DNA from: Acanthococcus lagerstroemiae
Taxonomy: Eukaryota; Arthropoda; Insecta; Hemiptera; Eriococcidae
Direction of reading: 5' to 3'
Assembly (NCBI GenBank): GCA_031841125.1
Contig: CM063113.1
Location: forward strand, 23,767,312 to 23,831,311
DNA length: 64,000 bases
Shown: positions 20,647 through 31,239 of the stretch, piece after piece
Layout of the letters: each line of letters opens with the position of its first letter
Numbering within the stretch: the stretch's first letter is position 1
The notes under the pieces: model-generated
Databases searched by the model: none
What the model was told of the DNA's origin: nothing
What the model saw: only the letters and a program-made list of their open reading frames with translations
Position numbers and translations under genes: made by a program

Positions 20647-21937
20647 CTGGTTGGCCGAGTGGATAGCGCGCTGGTCTCGGAATCCAGAGGTCCCGGGTTC
20701 GAGCCCACGTAGCAACTCGCTACATTTCGACCTTGGCCGGTTTTTCGGCAAGAAGAAAAGAGGGCTAAGACAACCCTAACAGTCTGCCCGACGTCTCTGG
20801 GGTAGTACTCAAAAGGGCGGATTCCAGAGCTCGGGTTGAGAGCAGTGGCGTAGTCAGGCGGGGCAATACCCCCACCCCCAAGGCACCTGAAATTGAATGT
20901 AACTGGGGACTTCGCGGCCCAACCCTCCGCCGTCACTCGCTTTGCTGTGCCGGCCTTGCTCGGCGCTTCGCTCCGCGTCCGACCATCACAGTCCTCAGTG
21001 TTTGGTCTAAAACTTTTGTTCCTGAGTTGAGGTTTGCTTTGCGTTTCTTTTGCTCCCCCTTTATCAGCGGTCCTCAATCTTCCACCATCATCCTTTCTTC
21101 ATCACAGGCCTCCTCCTCCTCACCCACCACTACCCCCTGGACCATATCTCCCTTCACAGCCCCTGTCCTCACTATGGTCCTCCAACCCCCTTGAAGATCC
21201 CTGGCCATCCACCCAGGAGCTCTCACAACCATGACCACCCTCCTTCGAGAGCCCTTCCCCCTCAAGACCCCACCCCGCCACCAGCCCCTCCCGCACCACG
21301 GCCATTTCTCTCCCTGGCCCCCTCTCTCACCAAGGACTTTCTCCTCCATCAGGTTCTCTTACTCATCTTAACCTCCTGTCCCATCCAGGGCCTCCATCTC
21401 CATCCACAGCCCACGCCCTCACAGGGGCCCTCCCCCCCTCCAGGAGCATCCTCCACAACCATAAACCCCCTCCTGAGGGTAGGCTACCCCTGGAAAAGTG
21501 AGCAATTAAGGGGCAGGGTAGGCAACCCGCAGTGATTTGAGATCTTGGAGATTATGGGTAATTATGTCATTATATGTCTTTTTATGTCTTATTATGTCTG
21601 TTGTCTTAAAACTTATGTCCTTGAAAGTAGCCGGGGATTTAGATATCAGGCTCCTTGGAGTTTTTTCCAGGAGGGGAGGAGGAGTTTTGGTTTTTAATAT
21701 ATAGAGAGAAATATGCAAAACTGAGCAATTTGGTGCCTTTAAAACACGTTTTTTTGAAAAATGTTTGCTCGAGAATTAATTTTACCTTCATTTTTCATAA
21801 AATAGTCCTCTTATATCGACAATTAAAAAAAACAACTCAATTTTCGGCTTGTTCTCCCTTGAAAATTTTACTTTACTCCCCCCCCCCCTTGGGAAAATCC
21901 TGGTTACGCCTCTGGTTGAGAGCAAAATGAAAAAGAG
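20647..21937 (+). mobile_element. SINE copy 2, split by a TIR element
   Basis: The head has the A box TGGCCGAGTGG (20652) and B box GGTTCGAGCCC (20696), with the body and tail as in copy 1 up to GGTTGAGAGC (20843). The SINE resumes as GGTTGAGAGCAAAATGAAAAAG at 21914. Outer flanks AAACCTCTAACTTAGAG (20628) and AAACCCCTGAACTTTGG (21938) look like an aged target duplication. It inserted next to the LINE fragment ending at 20620. Confidence 0.9.
20844..21913. mobile_element. 1.07-kb TIR element inside the SINE
   Basis: The left end AGTGGCGTAGTCAGG and the inverse of the right end AGAGGCGTAACCAGG match at 12 of 15. The SINE text GGTTGAGAGC is repeated on both sides (20834-20843 and 21914-21923), a 10-bp duplication, or 8-9 bp if the outer bases belong to the element. 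The interior has a 430-bp C-rich, proline-coding-like low-complexity block (21050-21480) and no transposase. The superfamily is uncertain: hAT (8 bp) or Mutator-like (9-11 bp) both fit. Confidence 0.85.
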
Positions 21938-22091
21938 AAACCCCTGAACTTTGGATCTGAATGCTTACATTTTTTTTCTTAATAAGGGCAACTTTATGCT
22001 AACCAAGATTACGGCAGGAACACTCAGTATTGGCTGGCTATTGAGGGGTGTGTAGAAGCGGCAGAGGAAAGAATAGTTGGAATTAGAAATA

Positions 22092-22951
22092 CAGTAGACG
22101 CCGCTTATTAGAACCACTTCGGGACCATAGCAAATTGGTTCCAATAACCGAATGGTTCAATTACCCGAAGTACACAAAAAAAAGTTCGGTTTATACATGA
22201 AATTAGTGTACAGTACATTATTACACATTAGTACTCGCAAGTACACGTCAGGTAGGTTTAATAAATTTGTCGAGGGTCGACTGCGTTTTACATTCCTCTA
22301 AAATATTACAAATAAATTGCTCGTACTTGAAGTGTTGTTCGAACCCTTCTTCGTCAGCTCGTCTCTGAACTCCTCTCCTGAGCACAGCAAGTGCTGCGCA
22401 GTCATTTCTCGTGCTGTTGGCGGTTGCTCATCATCGGTGTCACTATCATGATCTTCCCCTTGTTGGACTGAATCCTGCTTATCGGTTGAGAACGTAGCAA
22501 GTGCTGCATCACAAATTTCCTCTTCAATGAGAGTTGCTGTAGTTTGAAGATTTTTATCGATGTTGATCCATTCGTCATATTCATTATCTGAGAGATCTGC
22601 TGGTTTTTCAGGGCTTGGTAATTCCTCTTCTTCTTCAGAATGAGTAAATCCACCATGCCGGAAACAGTTTCGTATTGTTACATCTGTCACTAGGTTCCAG
22701 GCGTCATTGGCAAAATGCAGAGCGTCCAGAACAGTAATTTGTAGAATTAAAAATACTGTACTGTACTGTTGGAAATTTATTCAGGTTTTAACCTCACGTG
22801 CACGTCAACGTGGTACAATTAAACGAAATGTTGGTTCTATTAAACGCTTGATTTTATGTGTAAAAGAATACATCCGTTCCGTTCCTACAGGTTGTGGTTC
22901 TAATAGGCGAATGGTTCAATTATCCGTGGTTCAAATATGTGGCGTCTACTG
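22092..22951 (-). mobile_element. pogo/Tigger-type DNA transposon, internally deleted
   Basis: The TIRs CAGTAGACGCCGCTTATTAG and the inverse CAGTAGACGCCACATATTTG are each flanked by TA (22090-22091, 22952-22953). Internal words GGTTC.AATTA.CCG repeat at both ends. The minus-strand frame (about 22760-22298) encodes the end of a Tigger-like DDE transposase: WNLVTDVTIRNCFRHGGF followed by an acidic tail (EEEEELPSPEK) usual for this group. The helix-turn-helix DNA-binding domains and the DDE catalytic core are deleted, so the copy is non-autonomous. A frame break after 22298 was not needed to reach the terminus. Confidence 0.9.
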
Positions 22952-22994
22952 TATTATCATGCAGACTCTTCTGGACTGAAGCCACAACAGGAAT

Positions 22995-24070
22995 GCTCAG
23001 AGTCTTGCTTAATATCCTAACTATATACCTCGATAGTACCTTAGCTGGAAAGGAGGAATCAAACTCCTAGCTGGAAACAATTATTAGACTTTCTTAAAAG
23101 TACAGGTCATTCTCCAGAAACTAAGAATATTAAGGTGGCATTTCTTTTTTGTTAGACCCCCCCCCCCATAATACTTAGTTTATATGCAGTAGAGAACATT
23201 CAACCAGTTTTCGGAGCAGGAGCATCAAAATTTAGGGAGGAGAACGACTTTGGTCCGTGACGATGGAAAATCTTGTCCATGGCGAAAGCACTGATATTCG
23301 CAACTACAGACAAAACAGCTTCAAGAATTTTTCTTCTTCAGGGAATTTTTGAAAACTATACTATCACATCCGCCAGCGACTACTATCTGGCACTTGGATG
23401 GTCTTCAGGGATTAAATGCCATTTGTTGAACTGAAAAATGTATAAGGCACATACGAGTATCTTTGCACCATTCAAAGATTCACTACGACAGTGGACTAAA
23501 AACTCTGGTAACAGAATTTTATGCCATCTCTTCTGGAAATGTGAAGTCATTGATAGCAAACTCAACTTTTTAACGTATACTTTCAATCTTTCTGAATAAT
23601 AATATCACTTTATTTGGAAAAAGCAACTTGAAACAAAAATTTACTCGTGAAAAAAGCGGGTATTGAGACAAGTTGATAACATCCATGACAACGGACATCT
23701 CACTGTATTTTTTCCATTCAAAAGATAGCCATTGTCCTGTCTAATGAATTGGATTGATAGAAATTGTTGTGGATGTTATTGTGTAACCCAAAATACCCCC
23801 CCCCCCCCTAGAAAATTGCGAGTTAGGGTTCAAAATTTGCTGGTATCAAAATATTCTCCGTTTTTGGAGAATGACCCATACATGCTAAATACCCTAACTG
23901 CCTTGATGGTACCTTAGCTGGAAAGGAAAAATCAAAATCCCTGACTTGAAACAATTACGAGACGTTTTCGAGTATGCGTGCTAAATCCCTTTAACTGTCT
24001 CACGGGTACATTTGCTAGAAAGGAAGAATCAAACTCCAAGGCTTGAAACAATTCATTAGACATGCAGACT
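22995..24070. repeat. Three units of a ~95-bp tandem repeat, first separated by an insertion
   Basis: Units begin near 22995, 23881 and 23976. Each contains TACCTTAGCTGGAAAGGA (third unit TACATTTGCTAGAAAGGA), ATCAAACTCC or ATCAAAATCC, and GAAACAATTA..AGAC. Units two and three are adjacent. Unit one is separated from them by the TIR element 23103-23878. Confidence 0.8.
23103..23878. mobile_element. TA-flanked TIR element splitting the 95-bp array
   Basis: The left arm CAGGTCATTCTCCAGAAACT and the inverse right arm TGGGTCATTCTCCAAAAACG match apart from scattered bases, and both continue into AGAATATT. TA borders both sides (23101-23102, 23879-23880). C runs (23157-23167 and 23798-23809) sit at comparable distances from each end. 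The roughly 776-bp body has no transposase. A mariner-like MITE is the simplest reading. Confidence 0.72.
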
Positions 24071-24128
24071 TCCTAACCGCCATATTGCACCAAAGCAAGA
24101 GTAGAACTGATTTCAGATGCCTGCAAAA

Positions 24129-24522
24129 TAGTGATGGTCAAAAAATATCGATACTATCGATAGTATCAATACTTCCTGGTATCGAAAAGTATCGATACCA
24201 ATCACTAGGTATCGATACTTTTTGATACTTAAGGTGAATGGCTGAATGAACGCTGAATGCAAACAAATACAAAACAAAAACTAACAAAAGGAAATGTTCT
24301 TAAGTAAACAGAAACAGATAACAAATCGAAATAAAATACCGGTAAATTGCTTGGAAGAACCTAATGGGAGGGATTTAAACCCCCAAAAACCACCTCTTGC
24401 GTATTGCCTGACCTCAGTTATTCTATAGGTATCGATATCGAAAGTATCGATACTATCGATATTTAATGCTGCGAAAATCGATACTATCGATACTGGTTTT
24501 TCCTCGATACTTAACATCACTA
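24129..24522. mobile_element. hAT-like MITE made of TATCGATA words
   Basis: The termini TAGTGATGGTCAAAAAATAT and the inverse TAGTGATGTTAAGTATCGAG are flanked by CTGCAAAA (24121-24128) and CTCCAAAA (24523-24530), one mismatch. Both arms carry clusters of ATCGATACTATCGATA. The 394-bp copy is non-coding. Confidence 0.87.
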
Positions 24523-24821
24523 CTCCAAAACTACGTTATATTGGCTGATTTGTATCAACACGTTGCACTCCAGTGACAAAGAAAATCTAGTCCAGCCACA
24601 TTTGCCGACACTCTATACAACACGAAAGGAACTCAGTGGCGAGGAATTACAAAAGATTGCTTCGAAAAGAGACTAAAAATTCGCCGAAATGGTCAGAATC
24701 AGAATTACCAATTTTGCAGAGAACATGTTACAACATTCACTCTCCCTGCACAAATAGTGAGTAAACTTTCTTTATTTTTTGACCATTAGACCCATAGCCC
24801 CTTCCCTTTTTGGTTTGTTGC

Positions 24822-25068
24822 TCAACCCCTCGTCCCTTCTATGCATATCACATGGTATAGATGCAGCATGCCGTACGACCTCGACACACGATCGCGTAAA
24901 CTTCACACTAAATCAGCGTTGACAGGGTTGACATGTCTCCGTTATCGATGTTTCAAAAACAACCACTTTCATCTCCACTGTGTTGTACAATCCGATTCGT
25001 TTGGAACGTTCGAATTCACCTTCAACTAATTTCATTGTTTACCTAAATCCGAATGGCTTAAAATTGAA
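24822..25068 (+). repeat. Unclassified dispersed repeat, copy 2
   Basis: Same family and orientation as 18822-19078. The blocks CATGGTATAGATGCA, ACGACCTCGACAC, CACACTAAATCAGCGTTGAC and CGTTATCGATGT are conserved. Confidence 0.75.
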
Positions 25069-27165
25069 AAGCGTTTCCTCCTTTGGGAAATTAATTTCTT
25101 CGTTGTCTCGGACGCGTAATTAGTACCTCAAACAAACTTGAAGGAATTTTCCGCCTGTAACCGTCTAGTTTCATTAAGCTCGCAGGCATCTCGATACCAT
25201 TCATCCGATGATTTCAGAGTGGGAAGAACAAAGAGAGAAAAAGAAAGAGCTAAGAGAGAGAGTGAGAGAGAGAGAGAGAAAAAAAAATTGAAAACAATTT
25301 AAATATAAATAGGGTATAAATTAACAGTTTGCTTCCCGAGCACTTCCTGTACGCCTGGCGGGCTTTGTTATTGGTACAGTCCTCCAGTGTAGGTTGTATC
25401 CAGTTGTCGTCATCGTCTTCGCTGGTCAGATGTGCATGTGCATTGTGCATGTGCATGACTGTGTCGTGGTTGTGGCTGAATCAACCGGTTATCGTGTGGT
25501 GCTTCGTCTGGCACCAGGATCCCGGTGTAGTTAAATGTACAGCATTTGAGGCGGCCACGAAATGCGGACGATGATCCAATTCGTCGGCAGTTTGGTCGTG
25601 GGCACACAGACGCGGACGAAGTAACCAGGCGACGTCGTGAACCACGAAAGCCTGAAAGCCAGCTCGAATCTCGAGCTACACATTTACACGGAATGTGGTG
25701 GAAAAAAATTCTTCAGAACACCCGGTGTTACGAAATGTATGACATTTTGTACATTTCGTGCGTTCGCCCTTGCTGGATGTTCACGTCGTGGTGGTAGGTG
25801 AGGACATTTGTTGCGTCAGTGTAGCGCTGGTACACACGTACATGTGTTTAACATATAATTCTGGTACGCTTTCCTCTGTACCCTCCCCCCGGTCTTCTTC
25901 TTTTTTTTATTTCTTCCTCGAAACAACATGCAGCGCTTTCTCACGATTGCCGAGCGTTTAACCTACATAAAGGAAATTCGTGCGGTATGGCTTTATAAAA
26001 GGAAAACAAGAAAACGAAAAACGGTTTACACGGTTAGCTTCATCAGTGGAATTCGAAATGCGGAGGATACGCCGACGAAGTGGAATTGGGCGCGGAGGCG
26101 ATGACGATGGGAGCAGTGGTCGGTTGTGTACTTTGGCGAGGTCACTTGAAGACGAGCTGGCTATTTGAAACGGCCAGCGCCGGTGCGCGGTTATTGATGA
26201 TTGTAAAAGCTCGTGAACTGCTGGAGTGCGGAGCCTACAGCGAGCTTATAAAATCATTTTATGTCGAGTTCCAAATCACTTTCCATTTTCGTGGGCTGCA
26301 GAGCTGCGCTGGAAGCTGAAAGCGAAGACAGCACGTGAACCGCTTTTTTTTTGTTCATTCGCCGGTACACTGCTAAGAACGGAGTAGGAATACCGCGAAT
26401 TGTAATGGTAGGTTGTAGGTGGCAGAATTTCAATGAGGAATCGGTAATTAAATTATCCGTCCGGTGCATCTTCGTTCTGTTCGCTTGACCGCAGGGAACA
26501 TGTCCAACTCTTGAGAACTGATCTTGTTTTATCGAATGAGAAAAGCCTGTAATTTAACATACTGACGGCTTACCGGTAAAAGGTTGCAACTAAGGACGCA
26601 CCAGCGGAGGTCCCGCAGAGCCACGAAGCAGTTGGAAAAATCGTGAATATAAAAATGAGCGAAGGTCGTAGCTAGTGAGGTGCTTAAGTAGAGAGTTGCT
26701 AATGAAGGCACTGCCACCCTAGCAACTTGTGTAGCTCTTGTAAAAATATGAATAATCCATTATTATATATCCCCCTCCGTTTGCTGGAAAATCAGTTGTT
26801 AACCTTTCATCTTGCTCAGGTATTTTCCCAAAAATGTACCCTCCTCTTACTGGTTTAGGAAGCTGATTACTGCCCTGGCAAAAGTTCAGACAAGTTAAGA
26901 CCTTCTCAAGCTAGTGCGTCAAGGTTTTCACGGTCAGTGTATACAACAATTAATTATGTTGTCTATGTTAGAAAATTAGCGTAATTAGTGAAGTGGTTCC
27001 AGAGTCAGAGATACTCGAAGTGCAGTCAAACATATTTTGACTGAAATCTTGACCGCCCCTAACACCAAGCTTCTCTTAAGGCCTGGAGTTTTGGTCACAT
27101 CATTATTAGCGTTTTTGCGGAGTAAAACGGGAAGCACTTCGGGTCAAGTTGGACATCCGGCAGTC
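25069..27165. other. No gene recognised; CpG-rich unique DNA
   Basis: An AG-rich simple repeat lies at 25230-25290. CpG-rich stretches at 25540-25700 and 26040-26260 are open in short frames without recognisable motifs. This may be host intronic or exonic DNA. Confidence 0.4.
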
Positions 27166-27169
27166 CACG

Positions 27170-27525
27170 TTTCGTAAGTGGAAGAACGCACTCGCCCGGG
27201 CGACCAAGGGCAATTGTACCCGAGTGCTAATACGCGACCTCGATCAGTAGGCAGGCAGGTCCCATGGGGAAGTTGAGCGGCCACCGGTGCTTCGGCACTT
27301 ACTTACATCGGATGGCGAGAGCGTCGAGCACTATGTGCACGCACTGTGATCGAGGGGCGGAAGACAACCTTTGGCGTACCCTGTTCAGGTATGAGGCCTG
27401 GGAGTAGGAGAGGCGCGGGATGGTAATAGGCAGTGTAGGCGATAGCAACAGCGTGATCTACTGTCTCATGCCGGACACCTTGGTTCCGGAAATGCTGAAG
27501 TGTGAGCGGATGGAACCGGCTGTTG
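27170..27525 (+). pseudogene. R1/jockey-type LINE C-terminal fragment
   Basis: Plus-strand reading gives GRSHGEV near 27250, then in another frame LSGHRCFGTYLHRM (27275-27315) and TMCTHCDRGAEDNLWRTLF (27332-27390), then PDTLVPEMLKCE (27470-27505). This is the LSGHGCFxxYLxRxxxxxxxxCxxCxxxxEDxxHTLFxC zinc-knuckle end of R1-like elements followed by LVxxML. At least one frameshift and a stop (TAG near 27250) kill it. A minus-strand jockey-like LINE begins about 65 bp downstream. Confidence 0.82.
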
Positions 27526-27589
27526 GCCTTCTTCTTCTTTCGTGTCTGGACTTCGACGCGTTGGCAGTCAACTTTAAGTTTAAAGTTTC

Positions 27590-28860
27590 AAATTTTAAAT
27601 TTTTTAATTTTAAATTTCCCCCTCCAGCTCTGCACCAGGTCCAAGGTGCTGTCGTCTAGATTATCCCACATCTCTCCTCTGGTATGTGTGGTCCTTCGTC
27701 CACACACAAGGATGTGCTGGCATCCTGCGTCGTCGCGTATGCCCCATTTGGTCAGGTTTGCCGCAGTACGAGCGCATCCGGTGCGCTGCCTATTCAGGGT
27801 ATAGAGGAGATCTTGTCCACTGGCTAGGTCTTCAGCGCGCGGGCTGTTGTCAATAATGGTCCATCTTGTCGCCCTAGAGGGTCGAGGGGTCATCTGTAAG
27901 GACCGATGTATTGTTGAGGAAACTCCTTCTGGATTTCAGTCTCGGCGTTGCTTCCACCTGGCCGAACATGATGTGGAGAGGGTCACTTTCCTTCTTAGTC
28001 CTCCCCACATCCGCAGCCACTTCCTTCCTCACCTCCGGTGGGGCGAATCCTCATATCCGAGGAAGGTACTTGAGACTAGTTGGTCTCAGGCAGCCGGATA
28101 CGATCCGTGTGGTGTTATTCATGGTCACATCAACTTTTTTAGTATGTGCAGATCTACTCCATGCTGCACATCCGTATTCCACGGTAGAGTAACAGAGCGC
28201 CAGAGCTGTGGTCCTCGGTGTGCTCGGCTTGGCTCCCCACTTGGTTGATGCGATACGAGTTTTTTCAGGATACTATTTCTGGCTTCGACTTTCGCATCTT
28301 AGTATTCTCACAGTGCTTTTTAAAAGTAAGTGTCCTGTCAAGTGTGACGCCAAGGTACTTCGGATTTTCGCAATTTTCAAGCTTTATTCCTCCCCAACTC
28401 AGCTTCAGTTTGCATCTCGCATTTTTTAGGTGGAAACTGCGCACCTGGGTTTTAGATGGATTTGGCTTGAGAGCATTATTCGTGTAATATACTTCTAGTT
28501 CATTAAGGATGTTCTGCAATTTTCTCTCTACCTCTACGTGCGTATTCCACTGCGCCGTCGTTGCCAGGTCGTCAGCATACAGGAAATACTCTGTCTGGTC
28601 TCCAATCGGCTGGTCGTCAGTGTATATATTGAATAAGGTAGGGGCGAGAACACTTTCCTGTGGTAGTCCATCTGCTCGATTTACCCTGATGAATGACATA
28701 TAACATTCTGTTGTCTCGACCATCATGAAGAAGTTCCAGATAGAGTGGTAAAGGCAGAAGGCCGACGAACAAAGCTTGGCCCACACTGGACATAACGACT
28801 CTGTACTATCCTAGAGGTGCTGCAGTTACTGCAGATCCGCTGTTAGGGTTCACCCCGCCG
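27590..28860 (-). pseudogene. Jockey-clade LINE, 5'-truncated, RT to C-terminus
   Basis: The minus-strand frame 28786-28265 holds RT motif B-like GLPQESVLAPTLFNIYTDD and the catalytic FLYADDLATTAQ (YADD box), then NPSKTQVRSFHLKNA and NPKYLGVTLDRTLTF. After frame changes the C-terminal part follows: YSTVEYGCAAWSRSAH, and near 27770 LNRQRTGCARTAANLTKWG with a degenerate knuckle. The 3' tail consists of AAATTTAAAATT-type repeats (27570-27615). RT motif A and everything 5' are absent. Frameshifts make it dead. It lies between an R1-like end and LINE 3' repeat copy B, so it may have inserted into an R1-like element. Confidence 0.9.
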
Positions 28861-28861
28861 T

Positions 28862-29110
28862 CGTCGCCACACGTACCAAGACGAGGAGGTGAGGAGTTAA
28901 GGAAGAAAGCGCGTCCGGCTGTGGTATACTCGAACTCCAGCGAACTCCGTGCTAGATGGGTGTTGTAGACTCGGTCAGTAGGGTGTTCTATAGTGACCTT
29001 GGCAGGACAGCACAGATCCGGGCCAGCTTTAAGACGTCCTCCTGGTTACTGATGCGATACTCGAAAGGATAGTTTCCGGGCTCAGAAGTGCGCCATATAC
29101 GCTCCACCAG
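28862..29110 (+). repeat. Dispersed repeat, probable LINE 3' region, copy B
   Basis: It is collinear with 13838-14085: CGTACCAAGACGAGG, TCAGTAGGGT, CCTTGGCAGGACAG, GACGTCCTCCTGGTTACTG and GCGATACTCGAAAGG. The last block resembles the SINE tail. It follows the R1-like and jockey fragments on the same plus strand as the R1 piece. Confidence 0.72.
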
Positions 29111-31239
29111 TGAAAGTACAGTCCGCAGATCACGTGTGGGCTCCCTCGGCCTCCCTGACTCTACGTATATGCCGCAAAATTACTGTCGCCTCTAGAAGCA
29201 AGTGTGATGCCTAGTCCTGGTGCTGGTGCGCTAGAGTTACAGTTCATCATCTGTGCAAACTTTTTGTTGCGAAATATGGTGCTCTCCTGTAGAGTATAAC
29301 ATTTATCCAACGTTTTTTAGTTTTCAGCCACATGCGAATATTTCGATTCATTTTGTTTTATTGTCGGGTAGTGCGGGCGACACAGGACGTAATAGGTGTT
29401 GGTTGACATCCCTTCCCGCGTGCCAACTTGAATATCGAGTGTTTGAAGAGCACGTTGTAATTCTGGGTAAAACGTGACCAGAAACAGCGAGTAGCTGCGA
29501 CATTCCGCGCGACCTATTCGAGTATTCGGAACGCGGTAACGGGCGTTGAATTACTCTTTCGATAAAGGTAAAGGTATTTTTCAACACCCTCGACGAACAG
29601 TGTAGAAGTTAAATTATGTATTGCCGCCCCGTACCATAAATGAAAAACGGTTTGTAACGGGTTAACGAGGCGATAATTTTTTCTCTATAACGCGTACTCG
29701 ATTATTAAATATCCAGATAGACCGAATGGGACGCGACGGTACCGTTCACCAGGGTCATTGTTAAGACGAATCTTATTATGCATCAGGCGGCGAATATGTC
29801 TAACATGTACACGAGTTGTATGTATACTATATGCTACAAGTTCTTCAACCGTAGAAGCTAGCCCTGAATCGGGATTATCCTCAGTGGTTTTTCTAGTGAT
29901 ACTCAAACGTGCCCATTTCATCCGGTCGCGACGGCGGTAATGACCACGACGACGGATGTGCTCCGAGCCGGACGGCGACCTCGAACCGGGTAGCAAAAAT
30001 CGCATCGCAAAGGTGGTTACTTTCAATTTCGCTGACTCGGACCCCACCCTCGACGGGCTCGCGTTCGTAAAGAACGTTCGGCGATGATAAAAAAATACCG
30101 AACTGACCGTAAAATAGTTCACTTTTGATTTCACGAAGGTTGGAACCACTGACGTATCATTATATGACAGAAAAGGAAATGGACAACTATCCTCCTATGT
30201 ATGTGTATTAGGTTGCATTAAGGCAGAGTATATACGTGTACAGTCTGCTGGAAGTGTGTGCAGGTCTCCCACTTGTGCCGTGTTTTTCATGTAGATTAAA
30301 TGGCGTGTGTCGAGTCTTCGGCGAACCTACACACGAATAATAGCTGATTATCGCGACGATCGTTTTTTTACGAGTTGCATTCTGATCCGTCCGTTTCGGT
30401 TTGGTCGAACGCGCGTGTTTTTCGCATCCCTGTGGCGCGTGTCCGCGTGGAAATCGGTGGAAACCGCGGTGCCGGTCGGTTTTCACCTCGTACGTTCGGA
30501 AAAAGTGAAGGTTTTCGCGGGTAGACTCGACCCGGTCCGGATTACGGCGCATTCTGCGAGCAGGTGTTCGATCCGAATTCGCGGGCGACCGTCGTAATAC
30601 TCGTTTGCGGTGGATAGATCCCACGTACATTGCAGGCTCTGCGGGCAAGTAAGAGAATTTTGTTTGCAAAGGTAACAGCCCCCCGTTGGCCTGCCGAGGC
30701 TGGGAATAGGATCGCTGTGGACGTAATCCCTCTTGAGCGCCTCCGTTATTCGTCGAACTGCATTGGCATTGGGTCTCTTTTCCAGCATAGTATCGTGAAA
30801 GGGATATAGTTTCAAAATCAATTTGTGCGGCTGGGTTATAAGATTACCTAATGTGTGTTCTGTTAGCTCGAGCAAGGGGGAGGAGGGTACCGTGTCTGAT
30901 AATTAAAACATACCGTTTTTAGGCACCCGTTATTGGAGCATCCAGTCGAGCCTTGAATCCTGATTCATCGTTGTACACAGTAGAACCGATTTCATTTTGT
31001 CCACTCGGAGCTCGATAACTTCGTTTAAAGAAGGTATTTTTAGAAACGATTGAAGCCCAAGAACGCAGAAGGCTGAAATGGTGCTGCACATTTCCCGATT
31101 ATTATACCTAATATAATAACAGCCTTTATTGTTTTACTAATGGACAGAGTTTTGCTCTTAAAAAGAAGACTTATTTTACATTTACGCCGATATTAGATCT
31201 CATGTGTTCCATTATTAGGCCCAATCTCGGGCAAAGGCA
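29111..31239. other. No confident gene; CpG-rich unique DNA
   Basis: Large frames on the minus strand at 29685-30149 and 30208-30669 lack motifs. Stretches 29840-30080 and 30350-30620 are CpG-rich and may be host sequence. The minus frame 30875-30483 is listed separately. Confidence 0.4.
30483..30875 (-). other. Open frame with a C-x2-C ... H-x4-C pattern
   Basis: The frame has GGCYLCKQNSLTCPQ and, 30 residues on, RIRIEHLLAECAVIR. The pair resembles the zinc-knuckle end of LINE proteins (CxLC ... xEHLLxECP). Nothing else in the frame supports a LINE and the surrounding DNA is CpG-rich, so it may equally be a host exon or chance. Confidence 0.3.

Noticed and set aside
21050..21535. 161-codon proline-rich plus-strand frame
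   Set aside because: It is low-complexity C-rich DNA inside a TIR element, and the minus strand is open too.
29685..30149. 154-codon minus-strand open frame
   Set aside because: No family motif, no splice context, and the DNA is CpG-rich with few stops in several frames.
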